This document shows positions 26,503-34,893 of a stretch of 56,633 nucleotides of DNA, in pieces (the first letter of the stretch is position 1; every line of letters begins with the position of its first letter). The position numbers were made by a program, and so were the translations under genes. The notes beneath the pieces are model-generated. The model was not told where the DNA came from and did not search any database. It saw only the letters and a program-made list of their open reading frames with translations. This DNA is from Bryobacterales bacterium (GTDB lineage Bacteria; Acidobacteriota; Terriglobia; Bryobacterales; UBA6623), in assembly GCA_028819575.1 (NCBI GenBank), contig JAPPLB010000012.1, positions 1 through 56,633 on the forward strand. Reading direction: 5' to 3'.

Positions 26503-28236
26503 TGGCAGCCTTTCTGCATCGAAAGCGCCGGCGGCTTCGCCCTCGGTAAGCCGTTCCAGGAAGCGGAAGTCGCACCCTTCGTGCGCCTGGGTGACTTCGC
26601 GAAGAAAGAGCCGGCCGTAACCGCGGCGATAAGGAGCCGGGGGCGGTTCGTAGGCGGCGAGGCGTCCGAGAATCTCGTTGTCCTCGACCAGGAGCTGAAT
26701 GCGCCGAGCCGGGACGTCGAGCTCGATCACGTCGCCCGTCCGGACGGCGGCGAGCGGGCCGCCCACCGCGGCTTCCGGCGAAACATGCAGAACGTCCGTC
26801 CCGAAGCTCGTACCGCTCATGCGGGCATCGCTGATGCGAACGATGTCGTCAATCCCCTGCCTGAGCAGCTTGGCGGGAATCGGCAGATGCCCCCACTCGG
26901 GGAAGCCCGGCCCGCCGGTGGGGCCGGCATGCTTCAGCACGAGGACGGAGTTTTCGTCGATCTCCAGGCCGTCGTCGTCGATGCGCGCTCGCAACTCTTC
27001 GTAGCGATCGAAGACGACAGCTTTACCGCGGTGTTGGAGCAGGTGCGGCGAGGCAGCCGTCTGCTTGATGACCGCGCCGTCGGGAGCAAGATTGCCGTAA
27101 AGAATCGCGGTGCCCCCCTCATCGTTGAGAGGCCGGTCGAGGGGACGGATCACGTCGGTGTTCGAACACGCCGCATCCGCTACGTTTTCGGCGATGGTCC
27201 GGCCGTTTGCCGTCAATGACGAGCCGTCCAGCAAAGGCAGGATCTCTTTCATGACGACGGGCAGGCCGCCGGCGTAGTAGAAGTCCTCCATGAGATAGCG
27301 GCCGGACGGCTTGATGTTGGCCAGGAAGGGCGTCTCGCGGGAAAGGCGGTCGAAGTCACTCAGGCGCAGGTCCACCCCGGCGCGGCCGGCGATGGCGAGC
27401 AGGTGGACGACGGCATTGGTCGAGCCGCCGATCGCCATGTCGGTCCGAACCGCGTTCTCGAATGCGGCGCGGGTGAGAATCTTCGAGGGCCGCAGGTCTT
27501 CCCAAACCATGTCCACAATGCGCCGGCCAGCGTCTTCGGCGAGTTGGAAGCGGCGCGCATCGGCAGCGGGAATCGCGGCGGCCCCGGGCAGCGTGATCCC
27601 CAGGGATTCGGCCATCGACGCCATGGTCGAAGCCGTGCCCATGACCATGCAGTGACCATTGCTTCGCGCGATGCAGCCTTCGACTTCGGCGAGCTGTTCG
27701 TCGGTCAGCCGCCCGGCCCGGTACTCCTGAAAGAGAAGCCGGCCGTCAGTGCCCGAACCGATCTCCTTCCGCCCCCAATGACCGCTGAGCTGCGGTCCCC
27801 CGGTAACCATGACGGTGGGCAGGTCGGCGCTGGCGGCGCCCATCAGTTGGGCGGGCGTGGTCTTGTCGCAACCGCTGAGCAACACGACGCCGTCGATGGG
27901 GTTGGCGGTGATGCATTCCTCGACATCCATCGCCATGAGATTGCGGAAGAGCATCGTCGTGGGCTTCATGAAGAGTTCGCCAAGCGAGATGGTCGGGAAC
28001 TCGAGAGGCACCCCGCCGGCCGCCCAGACACCGCGCTTGACCGCTTCGGCGACACGCCTGAGATGCACGTTGCAGTGCGTGAGCTCGCTCCAGGAGTTGC
28101 AGATGCCAATGACCGGCTTGCCCTCGAACCCGGCCGGCCCCAAGCCCTCGGAACGAAGGGCGGCGCGGCGAACGAGGGCTTCATATTCCGGCCCGCCGAA
28201 CCAGCGGGCGCTGCGAAGTTTTTGGGGATCGCGCAT
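26500..28236 (-). CDS. IlvD/Edd-family dehydratase (sugar-acid dehydratase-like)
   Basis: A 578-residue Fe-S dehydratase of the IlvD/Edd family, which also contains dihydroxy-acid, phosphogluconate, arabinonate and xylonate dehydratases. GICNSW and LSGCDKTTPAQLMG carry cluster Cys residues and the CDK motif. GGSTNAVVHLLAIAGRAG and MSGTSFGTDVLHVSPEAA are the conserved C-terminal blocks. The ATG at 28236 starts at MRDPQKLRSARWF, a good fit to the arabinonate-dehydratase subgroup; everything upstream is repeat sequence. The neighbouring SDR and many MR/MLE enzymes favour an aldonate dehydratase over branched-chain amino-acid synthesis. The TAG stop is in a family A terminus. Confidence 0.87.
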   Translation of the reverse strand: MRDPQKLRSARWFGGPEYEALVRRAALRSEGLGPAGFEGKPVIGICNSWSELTHCNVHLRRVAEAVKRGVWAAGGVPLEFPTISLGELFMKPTTMLFRNLMAMDVEECITANPIDGVVLLSGCDKTTPAQLMGAASADLPTVMVTGGPQLSGHWGRKEIGSGTDGRLLFQEYRAGRLTDEQLAEVEGCIARSNGHCMVMGTASTMASMAESLGITLPGAAAIPAADARRFQLAEDAGRRIVDMVWEDLRPSKILTRAAFENAVRTDMAIGGSTNAVVHLLAIAGRAGVDLRLSDFDRLSRETPFLANIKPSGRYLMEDFYYAGGLPVVMKEILPLLDGSSLTANGRTIAENVADAACSNTDVIRPLDRPLNDEGGTAILYGNLAPDGAVIKQTAASPHLLQHRGKAVVFDRYEELRARIDDDGLEIDENSVLVLKHAGPTGGPGFPEWGHLPIPAKLLRQGIDDIVRISDARMSGTSFGTDVLHVSPEAAVGGPLAAVRTGDVIELDVPARRIQLLVEDNEILGRLAAYEPPPAPYRRGYGRLFLREVTQAHEGCDFRFLERLTEGEAAGAFDAERLP

Positions 28237-28248
28237 GCCGCATACGAT

Positions 28249-28437
28249 AACAAGCCGTGATTCGTGTTTCGTGTCTCGTGATTCGTGAAAACCATGGGCG
28301 GAGGACTGGTTCGCTCCAGAAGAAATGTCTGACGGCCTGTGAACACTGACCTGAAACATCCCCTATGCAAGCAGCGTTGACACTAACCCGAAGGGTTCCT
28401 CTTGCACTCTTGTAGGTCCACCCCCGGGCGGAGCAAG
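28249..28437 (+). repeat. Family A interior block, partial
   Basis: It repeats the GTGATTCGTGTTTCGTGTC tract and the GGACTGGTTCGCTCCAGAAG..ATGTCTGACGGCC block of 25131-25302 but lacks the left terminus. It has about 75 extra bases (28363-28437) before repeat C. Confidence 0.7.
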
Positions 28438-28609
28438 CCCCTGGGAGCGCGCGGGTGCCCTCTGGGCGCCTGCTCGCCTCTCCGCATGACCCGCAGGCAG
28501 ACGGATGAAAAGCGAATCCGAAATATCGTCCGAATCAAGCAGCCATGACACCGAACCGGATGTTTCTTGCTCGAATGATCCGCGCCGCGCAGCGGGGCGG
28601 GGGTGGGAC
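28438..28609 (+). repeat. Repeat C, copy 2
   Basis: Near-identical to 25303-25473 over its whole length and in the same orientation. It is again followed directly by a family A element, so the two copies belong to one larger duplicated unit. Confidence 0.85.
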
Positions 28610-28776
28610 TAGCCTGCATTTCTCACCACCCGACGGTCGAAGCACACGAAAAAAGGCCGTGATTCGTGTCTCGTGAAAAGCATTTAAAGGCCATGTTGCG
28701 CTCGCCAAGCGTCTCACGCCTCGTCCTGGCGGCCCTCTCACACACTTCGCCTCGCCACGTGGTGAGAAATACAGGA
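28610..28776 (+). repeat. Family A element, shortened copy
   Basis: The left terminus is TAGCCTGCATTTCTCACCACC and the right terminus is CCACGTGGTGAGAAATACAGGA, slightly decayed with the final TA lost. The interior carries the GTGATTCGTG tract and CTCTCACACACTTCGCC. The remainder of 28237-28893 has no gene. Confidence 0.75.
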
Positions 28777-28893
28777 TGGCGGCGGAGAGGTGATGGTTGG
28801 CTGGGGAGGCGACGCGACACCGATCAATAAGCCGAGTGCTGGTCAGGGCCTCTTCTGAAGTCCGCCAGCATTCGAGATTCGGGGCTCTCGGTT

Positions 28894-29376
28894 TCAGGTG
28901 GACTTGCCGCGGGGGCGCCGGGGCAGCCAACGACCGACCTGCGAGACGTACGTTGCATAGTCGCCGCCGAACTCCCGCGCAAGACGCGGCTCCTCGTAGA
29001 GTCGTATGAACAGGGAGAAAATCACGAACAGCAGCGCCGCGTAGGCCACAAGGATGACAGCTCCGAAGAAGACCGCCCACCCGACGACCACCGTCAGCAC
29101 GGCTACGTACATCGGGTTTCGCGTGTAGCGATAGAAACCCCGGGTCACGAGCCGCTTCGGGGCGTCGATCGGCGCGGGCGTTCCGCTCCCAAAGACGGCA
29201 AAGTCCCACGCCGAGCGCAGATAGACGACGGTGCCGAACGCGAAGAGGAACAGGGCCAACCCCAGCGCCGCTCCACCGACGGCCGTTCGACCTGCCGCAA
29301 TCAAGATCGGAAGCAATACCGCAAACGTGCCGGGCATCACCACCGTGAACAGCGCGGTCTTCAGGAAGAGCTTCAC
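28894..29376 (-). CDS. Isoprenylcysteine carboxyl methyltransferase-like membrane protein (PEMT/ICMT fold)
   Basis: A 160-residue integral membrane protein with four or five hydrophobic segments. The C-terminal half has the family signature RNPMYVAVL followed by EEPRLAREFGGDYATY, as in phospholipid methyltransferase/ICMT relatives that transfer a methyl from SAM to lipids or lipid-like acceptors. Bacterial members mostly have unknown substrates. It starts with GTG at 29376. It stands alone between a repeat-rich stretch and a gene-free gap of 265 bp that holds nothing I recognise. Confidence 0.8.
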   Translation of the reverse strand: MKLFLKTALFTVVMPGTFAVLLPILIAAGRTAVGGAALGLALFLFAFGTVVYLRSAWDFAVFGSGTPAPIDAPKRLVTRGFYRYTRNPMYVAVLTVVVGWAVFFGAVILVAYAALLFVIFSLFIRLYEEPRLAREFGGDYATYVSQVGRWLPRRPRGKST

Positions 29377-29641
29377 GTTTCGTTATCTTACACGTTCAAG
29401 AATCGGGTATCTCCGAATCATCTGTGGAGCTAGCCTGCCGCGATGACCACGGCCGAACAGCCCGGCATCAGGCACGATCTGCAGGCGCCGATGAGCAACA
29501 GGTTTCCGCCGGGCTGGCGGCACCTGGGCGCGTGCGGAACCTGTGCAATGAGCCGGCTGAACAGGAGCGGCAGGACACGAGCGTCCGCCGAGCACTGTGC
29601 ATAACAGACCCGGGCACAACCGTATTTCCGAAACAAACCGC

Positions 29642-30829
29642 TCAGCGGTTATATGGCGATTCGCTGATCCAGTGGAAGCCGCGGTTGATCAGCCGGAACT
29701 CGCTTTCGTCGACACGGCGCATCGTGACGCTGAGAGCACGGCCGTAATGGCTCCCATCCAGACGCAGTGTTTCCGGCTCGGGCGTACTGTAGGCAAATTC
29801 ACTATCCAAGAACAGCTTCCCGGCAGCAGGGTCCAAGATCAGATCGTAGCCATTGCGCTTGCCGTTCACGCGTTCCAGGAATGCAAACTGTTCGGAACGG
29901 CCGATGATCAATCTCCGCCAGCGAACGTTGTCCGGAACCTCAGACGGGCGGGCCTCGCCTTCCAGGGCATATTCCTCTACCTGCCAGATTCCATACAGCG
30001 GAGACTTCGGCGCCATCGCTTGCAGTCTCGAATGGGATTGGTAGAGAGTCGAAACCGTAACCCCGGCCAGCAGCAGCAGCTTCAACACGAAGGCAGCGCG
30101 TAGAAAAGCAGGCCGCCGCAACACGGTCTCCGCCGAAGCGGGGTCCGCAGTGCGGTTCAAAACGAACAGGTTGAGCAGCCTCCTCGCGTCCGGGGCAGCC
30201 AGAAAGATCGCCAGCGCAAGGAGGTGCAAGGACAACAATTTCACCGGCACGTCGTAGCAAAAATTGAGGGCCACGACCTGGCTCATGACCCCGATCGAGA
30301 CAAGCGCTCCGAGCGTGGTCGTGCGGGGAAAAAAGAGCAGCATCCCCGCGAGCATTTCCGCGGCACCGCTGAATATGGTGTATGGGGCGGACGCACCCAT
30401 GAAGGACCATAACAGTCCCATGGGAGAGGCGTCGCCGAACGGCTGCACCAGCCGGTGAAGCGCCAACGGAGGAAACTGCGATGGGATCACCTTTGCCGCT
30501 CCATAGCCGATCAGCGCTATACCGAGCGACAGGCGAACCAGCACACGGAGTCCCAGGTACATGCGGTGATCGTGGGAGCGTTTGTAGTCGGCGAGCGACC
30601 AAACGAGCGCGGCGGCCAGCGCCGTCAGGACGAAGCAGAGAACCTGGACGTAGTGGAAGGTCGTGTCACCGCTGCCGTTGAGTCGATACGTGGCATTGAC
30701 ACCGAGAAGTTCGCCCGTCCAGGGGACGAGCCGGTTCCAGAGCCAATCAGGCGGTAGCTGAATGCAATACAGCACCAGATAGGCGAACAACCACCGAAAG
30801 GCGATCTTCTTGAGGTGAGGCCATTGCAT
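29642..30829 (-). CDS. DoxX-like polytopic membrane protein with C-terminal soluble domain
   Basis: A 395-residue membrane protein. About seven or eight hydrophobic segments cover the first 270 residues, including a DoxX-like stretch with GAAKVIPSQFPP and FSGAAEMLAGMLLFF. A polar domain of about 115 residues follows (GIWQVEEYALEGE through MRRVDESEFRLINRGFHW), probably outside the membrane. Similar proteins are annotated as DoxX family or hypothetical, with no firm function. It has no operon partner. The ATG at 30829 is the natural start at MQWPHLKKIAFRW. Confidence 0.7.
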   Translation of the reverse strand: MQWPHLKKIAFRWLFAYLVLYCIQLPPDWLWNRLVPWTGELLGVNATYRLNGSGDTTFHYVQVLCFVLTALAAALVWSLADYKRSHDHRMYLGLRVLVRLSLGIALIGYGAAKVIPSQFPPLALHRLVQPFGDASPMGLLWSFMGASAPYTIFSGAAEMLAGMLLFFPRTTTLGALVSIGVMSQVVALNFCYDVPVKLLSLHLLALAIFLAAPDARRLLNLFVLNRTADPASAETVLRRPAFLRAAFVLKLLLLAGVTVSTLYQSHSRLQAMAPKSPLYGIWQVEEYALEGEARPSEVPDNVRWRRLIIGRSEQFAFLERVNGKRNGYDLILDPAAGKLFLDSEFAYSTPEPETLRLDGSHYGRALSVTMRRVDESEFRLINRGFHWISESPYNR

Positions 30830-30868
30830 GGGGCTTCACTGTATCGCAGAGGCCGAATCCGGCAGGAT

Positions 30869-31168
30869 TAGACTGCATTTCTCACCACTCGACGGTCGAA
30901 GCACACGATAAAAGCCGTGATTCGTGTTTCGTGTCTCGTGATTCGTGAAAACCACGGGGGGGAGGACTGGTTCGCTCCAGAAGAAATGTCTGACGGCCTG
31001 TGTACCCTGAAGGCCGTGTTTCGTGACCCGAGGGGTGAAGGAGGCGATTTGGCAAGTACGCCTGCGCGCGCCAAGCGGCTCGCGCCTTTTTCCTCCGCCC
31101 GGCTTGCGCCTAGTCCTGACGGCCCTCTCACGCACTTCGCCTCGCCGCGTGGTGAGAAACCCAGGCTT
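30869..31168 (+). repeat. Family A element, long copy (300 bp)
   Basis: The left terminus is TTAGACTGCATTTCTCACCAC. The interior has the GTGATTCGTGTTTCGTGTC tract, the CTCCAGAAGAAATGTCTGACG block, GGCAAGTACGCCTGCGCGCG and CTCTCACGCACTTCGCC. The right terminus is CGTGGTGAGAAACCCAGGCTT. This copy combines all the interior blocks seen elsewhere. Confidence 0.8.
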
Positions 31169-31212
31169 GCTGGACGAGTTTTTCCTGCGTCCGCGTGTGG
31201 ATCATTACGGCA

Positions 31213-31238
31213 GTTTTTAGTTTTTGGTTTTTAGTTTT
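31213..31238 (+). repeat. T-rich TTTTTAG-type tract
   Basis: Short near-repeats of GTTTTTAG/GTTTTTGG in a GC-rich context, just after the long family A copy. Possibly a decayed repeat or a terminator T-tract on the plus strand. Confidence 0.5.
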
Positions 31239-31268
31239 CCTCCGCCCGTGTGCGGATCATACAAGTAG

Positions 31269-31317
31269 GAAACATCCGGATTAGATGTCAATGCCTCTTG
31301 ATCCGGGCGGATGTTTC
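31269..31317. promoter_or_regulatory. 10-bp perfect inverted repeat upstream of the M20 gene
   Basis: GAAACATCCG at 31269-31278 and CGGATGTTTC at 31308-31317 are exact reverse complements with a 29-base loop, ending 46 bases before the M20 start. The arms resemble segments of repeat C. It could be an operator, a hairpin or a repeat remnant. Confidence 0.5.
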
Positions 31318-31363
31318 ATGCCGGTAGACCCGGCAGCACCGAAATGCTAGTCTCATCACCGCT

Positions 31364-32950
31364 ATGAGAACTATCAAGGGCTGCATCGGGAACCCAGTCA
31401 TGCGAGCCGGCTTCGCGCTGCTCTGCGCGTCGCTGCTTGCGCCCCTTGCCTCTCCTCAGGCACAGAGTAGGGAGCAACTCAAGAACCAAGCGATGGAAGG
31501 CGTCGAGGCCCGCAGAAAGCTGGTTCAGGAGATCACCGACTCATTGTTCAGTTTCTCGGAGCTGGGCTACCACGAATTCGAATCGGCGAAATACGTCACG
31601 GACCTGCTCGAGAAAGACGGCTTCCGCGTCAAGCTCGGCGTGGCGGGCATGCCGACGGCGTTCGTCGCGGAATGGGGTTCCGGCAAACCGGTTATCGGGT
31701 TCATGGCGGATATCGACGGGCTGCCGGAAACGTCGCAAACTCCGGGCGTGGCCTATCACAAGCCCTTGATCGAGGGCGGTCCCGGCCATGGCGAAGGACA
31801 CAACGCCGGACAGGCCGTGAACGTGACGGCGGCTCTCGCGGTCAAGGAACTCCTCGAAAAACACAACATGCAGGGAACGATCCGCGTCTATCCCGGCATT
31901 GCCGAAGAACTGCTCGGGAGCCGCACCTACATGGCGCGCGAGGGGTTGTTCAACGATCTCGATGTGATGTTATGCGCCCATGTGTCGACGGGTTTCTCTA
32001 CGAACTATGGGATTCGCGGCCTGGCGCTCGTTTCGACCCAATACACCTTTCGAGGCCGCAGCGCCCATGGCGCCGGATCACCCTGGATGGGCCGCAGCGC
32101 GCTTGACGCCGTCGAGTTGATGAACACGGGCTGGAACTACCGCCGCGAGCACCTGCGGCTCCAGCAGCGGTCGCATTACGTCATCACGCACGGAGGAGAC
32201 CAGCCGAACGTCGTCCCGCCGGTGGCGACCGTGTGGTACTTCTTTCGCGAACTCGACTATCCGAACGTGAAGCAGTTGCATGCTCTGGGCACCCGAGTCG
32301 CCAAAGGCGCCGCGATGATGACCGACACGACGGTCAGCGAACGAGTTCTAGGGGCAACGTGGCAAGGGCACTTCAACAAGCCGGTGGCCGAGTTGCTCCA
32401 CGCCAACATCAAGAAAGTGGGCATGCCGCACTGGAGTGAAGCGGACCTGACACTCGCCCGGGCCGTGCAGAAAGAACTCGACGCCGAAGTGACGGGACTG
32501 CAGACGGAAGTATCGGAACTGCAAGGTTCACTCGCCGCCTCTTCGGGCTCCGACGACATCGCCGAAGTCAGTTGGAACGTGCCCACGGTCGTCTTGCGTT
32601 ACCCGTCGAACATACCCAACCTGATCGGGCACCACTGGTCCCGAGCGATTTCGATGGCCACGCCGCTCGCGCACAAGGGAGCCACCGCCGGAGCGAAGGC
32701 GCAGGCGATGACGGCGATCGAGATGTTCGCCGATCCCGGACTCGTCGCCCAGGCCTGGGAATATTTCCGGGAACAGACCAAGGACACCAAGTGGGAATCG
32801 TTGATTCCGGCCGACGTGCAACCGCCGATCCATCTCAATGCCGACAAGATGAAGCGCTTTCGGCCTGAACTCGAAAAACTTCGCTACGACCCCAGCCGTT
32901 ACGAAAGCTACCTCGAACAGTTGGGAATCGAGTACCCCACCCTTCGATAG
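31364..32950 (+). CDS. M20 family amidohydrolase (AbgB-like), exported
   Basis: A 528-residue metallo-amidohydrolase related to p-aminobenzoyl-glutamate hydrolase subunit B and other M20D enzymes. GFMADIDGLPE holds the catalytic Asp. GHGEGHNAGQAV and AEELLGSRTY supply metal-ligand His and Glu residues. A dimerisation lid with FRGRSAHGAGSP follows. A signal peptide (MRAGFALLCASLLAPLASPQAQ, starting at residue 13) suggests the periplasm; the true start may be that second Met. The family usually cleaves N-acyl amino acids or small peptides. The exact substrate is unknown. No operon partner is evident. Confidence 0.87.
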   Translation: MRTIKGCIGNPVMRAGFALLCASLLAPLASPQAQSREQLKNQAMEGVEARRKLVQEITDSLFSFSELGYHEFESAKYVTDLLEKDGFRVKLGVAGMPTAFVAEWGSGKPVIGFMADIDGLPETSQTPGVAYHKPLIEGGPGHGEGHNAGQAVNVTAALAVKELLEKHNMQGTIRVYPGIAEELLGSRTYMAREGLFNDLDVMLCAHVSTGFSTNYGIRGLALVSTQYTFRGRSAHGAGSPWMGRSALDAVELMNTGWNYRREHLRLQQRSHYVITHGGDQPNVVPPVATVWYFFRELDYPNVKQLHALGTRVAKGAAMMTDTTVSERVLGATWQGHFNKPVAELLHANIKKVGMPHWSEADLTLARAVQKELDAEVTGLQTEVSELQGSLAASSGSDDIAEVSWNVPTVVLRYPSNIPNLIGHHWSRAISMATPLAHKGATAGAKAQAMTAIEMFADPGLVAQAWEYFREQTKDTKWESLIPADVQPPIHLNADKMKRFRPELEKLRYDPSRYESYLEQLGIEYPTLR

Positions 32951-33019
32951 GACGCCGCCCGGCGCAAGCCGCCCCGGTCAGGCCGATCCGGCGGGGACCC
33001 TGTGCTATGATCGGCGGCG

Positions 33020-34219
33020 ATGAGGGCTGCCAGCCGAAGAGAGTGCTTCCGGCTCGCCGGAGCGATGGCGATGAGCGCCGCCTCCTACTCGCGAGTGGCG
33101 GGAGCGGCGAACCGGGTGCGGCTCGGCCTGATCGGCTGTGGAGGCCGCGGCCTCAGCGTCATGCGCTCCCTCCAGAAAAACACTGCGGTTGACGTGACCG
33201 CGGTCTGCGACGTCTACAGTTCCCGCATCGACCGGGCTCAGGAGCAAGCCCCGGGCTCGAAGGGGTTTTCCGATCACCGCGAATTGCTCGACCAACAGAA
33301 CGTCGACGCCGTAATTGTCGCGACGCCCGATCACTGGCACGCCGACATCGTGATCGATGCCGCCCGCGCCGGCAAGGACATCTATGTCGAGAAGCCCCTG
33401 ACCCTCCATATCGAGGAGGGTCCGAAGATCGTCAAGGAAGTTCGCCTGCACGAGCGGGTCTGCCAGGTGGGCATGCAGCAGCGTTCCGCACGCCATTACC
33501 AGCGGGCCAAAGAGGAGTATTTCGACAGCGGCCGGATCGGCAAGGTCACGCTGGCGCGCACCTGGTGGCACGGCAATTCCGCACATCTCCGCCTGGCGCC
33601 CGACACGCTCAAAACGCAGCCCTCAAATCTCGACTGGGCGCGCTATCTGGGGCCCGTCAAGTGGCGGGAATACGATCCTCAACAGTACTTCAATTTCCGC
33701 GCCTACCTCGATTTCGGCGGAGGCCAGATCACCGACCTGTTCACTCACTGGATCGACGCCGTCCACATGCTGCTCGATGAGGACGATCCGATTTCCGCAG
33801 TGGCGGCCGGAGGCGTTTACCACTACAAGGACGGTCGGACCGCCCCCGACACCATCAGCACCCTGCTGGAATACAGGAGCGAGTGGACGGCGACGTTCGA
33901 CGCGACTCTAGCTCCCGGCAAGAGCGGAGCCGGGATCGAGATCATCGGCACGGACGGGCGATTGTTCATCGACCGCAGGAAGTACGAGTTTCATCCGCCG
34001 GGCCGCGATGCGAAGCCGACCGTTGTCGAGGCCGAAGGCAACATGAACGTCGACCACGTCAACAACTTCCTGGACTGCGTCCGGACACGCAAGCGCCCCA
34101 ACGGCGACGTGTGGGTCGGGCACCGCTCGGCCCAGGCTTCGCACCTGGGCAATATCGCCTACCTTCAGAAGCGCCGGCTGAAGTTCGACCCGGACCGTGA
34201 AGAGATTTTGCCGCTCTAA
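33020..34219 (+). CDS. Gfo/Idh/MocA family oxidoreductase with Tat leader
   Basis: A 399-residue NAD(P)-dependent sugar oxidoreductase-like protein. A twin-arginine-like leader (SRRECFRLAGAMAMSAASY) precedes the Rossmann domain, which begins VRLGLIGCGGRGLSVM. VATPDHWHADIVIDA and the EKPLTLHIEEG block (catalytic Lys) are typical of the family. The C-terminal Gfo-type domain follows. Exported homologues are common in Acidobacteria and Planctomycetes and probably act on sugars or glycosides with a tightly held cofactor. The ATG at 33020 follows GGCGGCG rather than a clear ribosome site. It is followed by the HicBA pair on the other strand. Confidence 0.88.
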   Translation: MRAASRRECFRLAGAMAMSAASYSRVAGAANRVRLGLIGCGGRGLSVMRSLQKNTAVDVTAVCDVYSSRIDRAQEQAPGSKGFSDHRELLDQQNVDAVIVATPDHWHADIVIDAARAGKDIYVEKPLTLHIEEGPKIVKEVRLHERVCQVGMQQRSARHYQRAKEEYFDSGRIGKVTLARTWWHGNSAHLRLAPDTLKTQPSNLDWARYLGPVKWREYDPQQYFNFRAYLDFGGGQITDLFTHWIDAVHMLLDEDDPISAVAAGGVYHYKDGRTAPDTISTLLEYRSEWTATFDATLAPGKSGAGIEIIGTDGRLFIDRRKYEFHPPGRDAKPTVVEAEGNMNVDHVNNFLDCVRTRKRPNGDVWVGHRSAQASHLGNIAYLQKRRLKFDPDREEILPL

Positions 34220-34400
34220 GCAACCGTCAGCTCTTCTTTTTTCTCGTTCGGTTGCGTTCAAGTCTTCGCTTCATCAGCAACTTGGGAAACCTGCCCGCCG
34301 GTCTCGCCTCCGAGATGGGCTTCGATGATCGTCTCGAAGGCGATTTCATTGGCCCGTTTTATTGTTTTCACTCGAATTCGGAACGCTGCAGGCCGGATTG

Positions 34401-34586
34401 TCAGATGATCGACCTCAGCGTGCCCGAGCGCAACGCCCCATGATCCGGCACTGGAACGGTTACCGTTCCGCCGGCTTCAGCCTTCTGCATCACGATATGG
34501 CTGCCGCGCCTTCTCACCTCGGCGAAACCGTGAGATGCGAGAATCCGGCAGACCTCCCGGCCGGAAAGAACGCGCAGCCTAGCCAA
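34401..34586 (-). CDS. hicA: HicA-like mRNA interferase toxin, truncated by in-frame TGA
   Basis: A 61-residue HicA/YcfA-type protein (GREVCRILASHGF, then RGSHIVMQ with the catalytic His, and TVPVPDHGALRSGTLRSII). HicA toxins bind and cleave mRNA. The frame stops at a TGA (34401-34403) just before the expected C-terminal helix, yet continues as QSGLQRSEFE to a second stop at 34368-34370, so a CGA-to-TGA change is likely. The start is a TTG overlapping the HicB stop by a few bases. The lesion removes about 11 residues and may have disarmed the toxin. The order antitoxin-then-toxin is the reverse of the classical hicAB. Confidence 0.75.
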   Translation of the reverse strand: MARLRVLSGREVCRILASHGFAEVRRRGSHIVMQKAEAGGTVTVPVPDHGALRSGTLRSII

Positions 34587-34809
34587 TCGCGACCTCGACG
34601 CGGGTCACATAGACTTCGCTGCGCAAGCGCCTGTCCATTTCCTCCGCTTCCTCCGCGGAGGCGGTTTCGAAGAACAGACTCAGCGCCTCGGTGAGATTGT
34701 CGCGCGCTTCGGTCACGGTGTCTCCCTGGCTGGCGACATCCACCTCCGGGCACAAAGCGACGTATCCATCGCCCTCGCGTTCGACGATCGCGGTCAACTG
34801 CCTGTTCAT
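34579..34809 (-). CDS. hicB: HicB-like antitoxin
   Basis: A 76-residue HicB-family protein with a partial RNase H-like fold: LTAIVEREGDGYVALCPEVDVASQGDT then EARDNLTEALSLFFE. HicB neutralises HicA by direct binding. The usual DNA-binding C-terminal domain is absent, so this is the short form. The ATG at 34809 has a perfect GGGAGGTG ribosome site six bases upstream, which decides the start over an ATG 12 codons earlier. It overlaps the toxin gene, the normal arrangement for translational coupling. Confidence 0.85.
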   Translation of the reverse strand: MNRQLTAIVEREGDGYVALCPEVDVASQGDTVTEARDNLTEALSLFFETASAEEAEEMDRRLRSEVYVTRVEVAIG

Positions 34810-34893
34810 TCCGCACCTCCCTTCCGAATATAGCTTGTTTTCCACTTGTTGAGGACGATGACGGCGTGTTTCGAGAACGCTCTCGAAAGCCGC

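Noticed and set aside
29430-29636. A 68-codon Cys-containing frame on the minus strand
   Set aside because: No ribosome site, no family resemblance, and it lies in a gap with no conserved partner.
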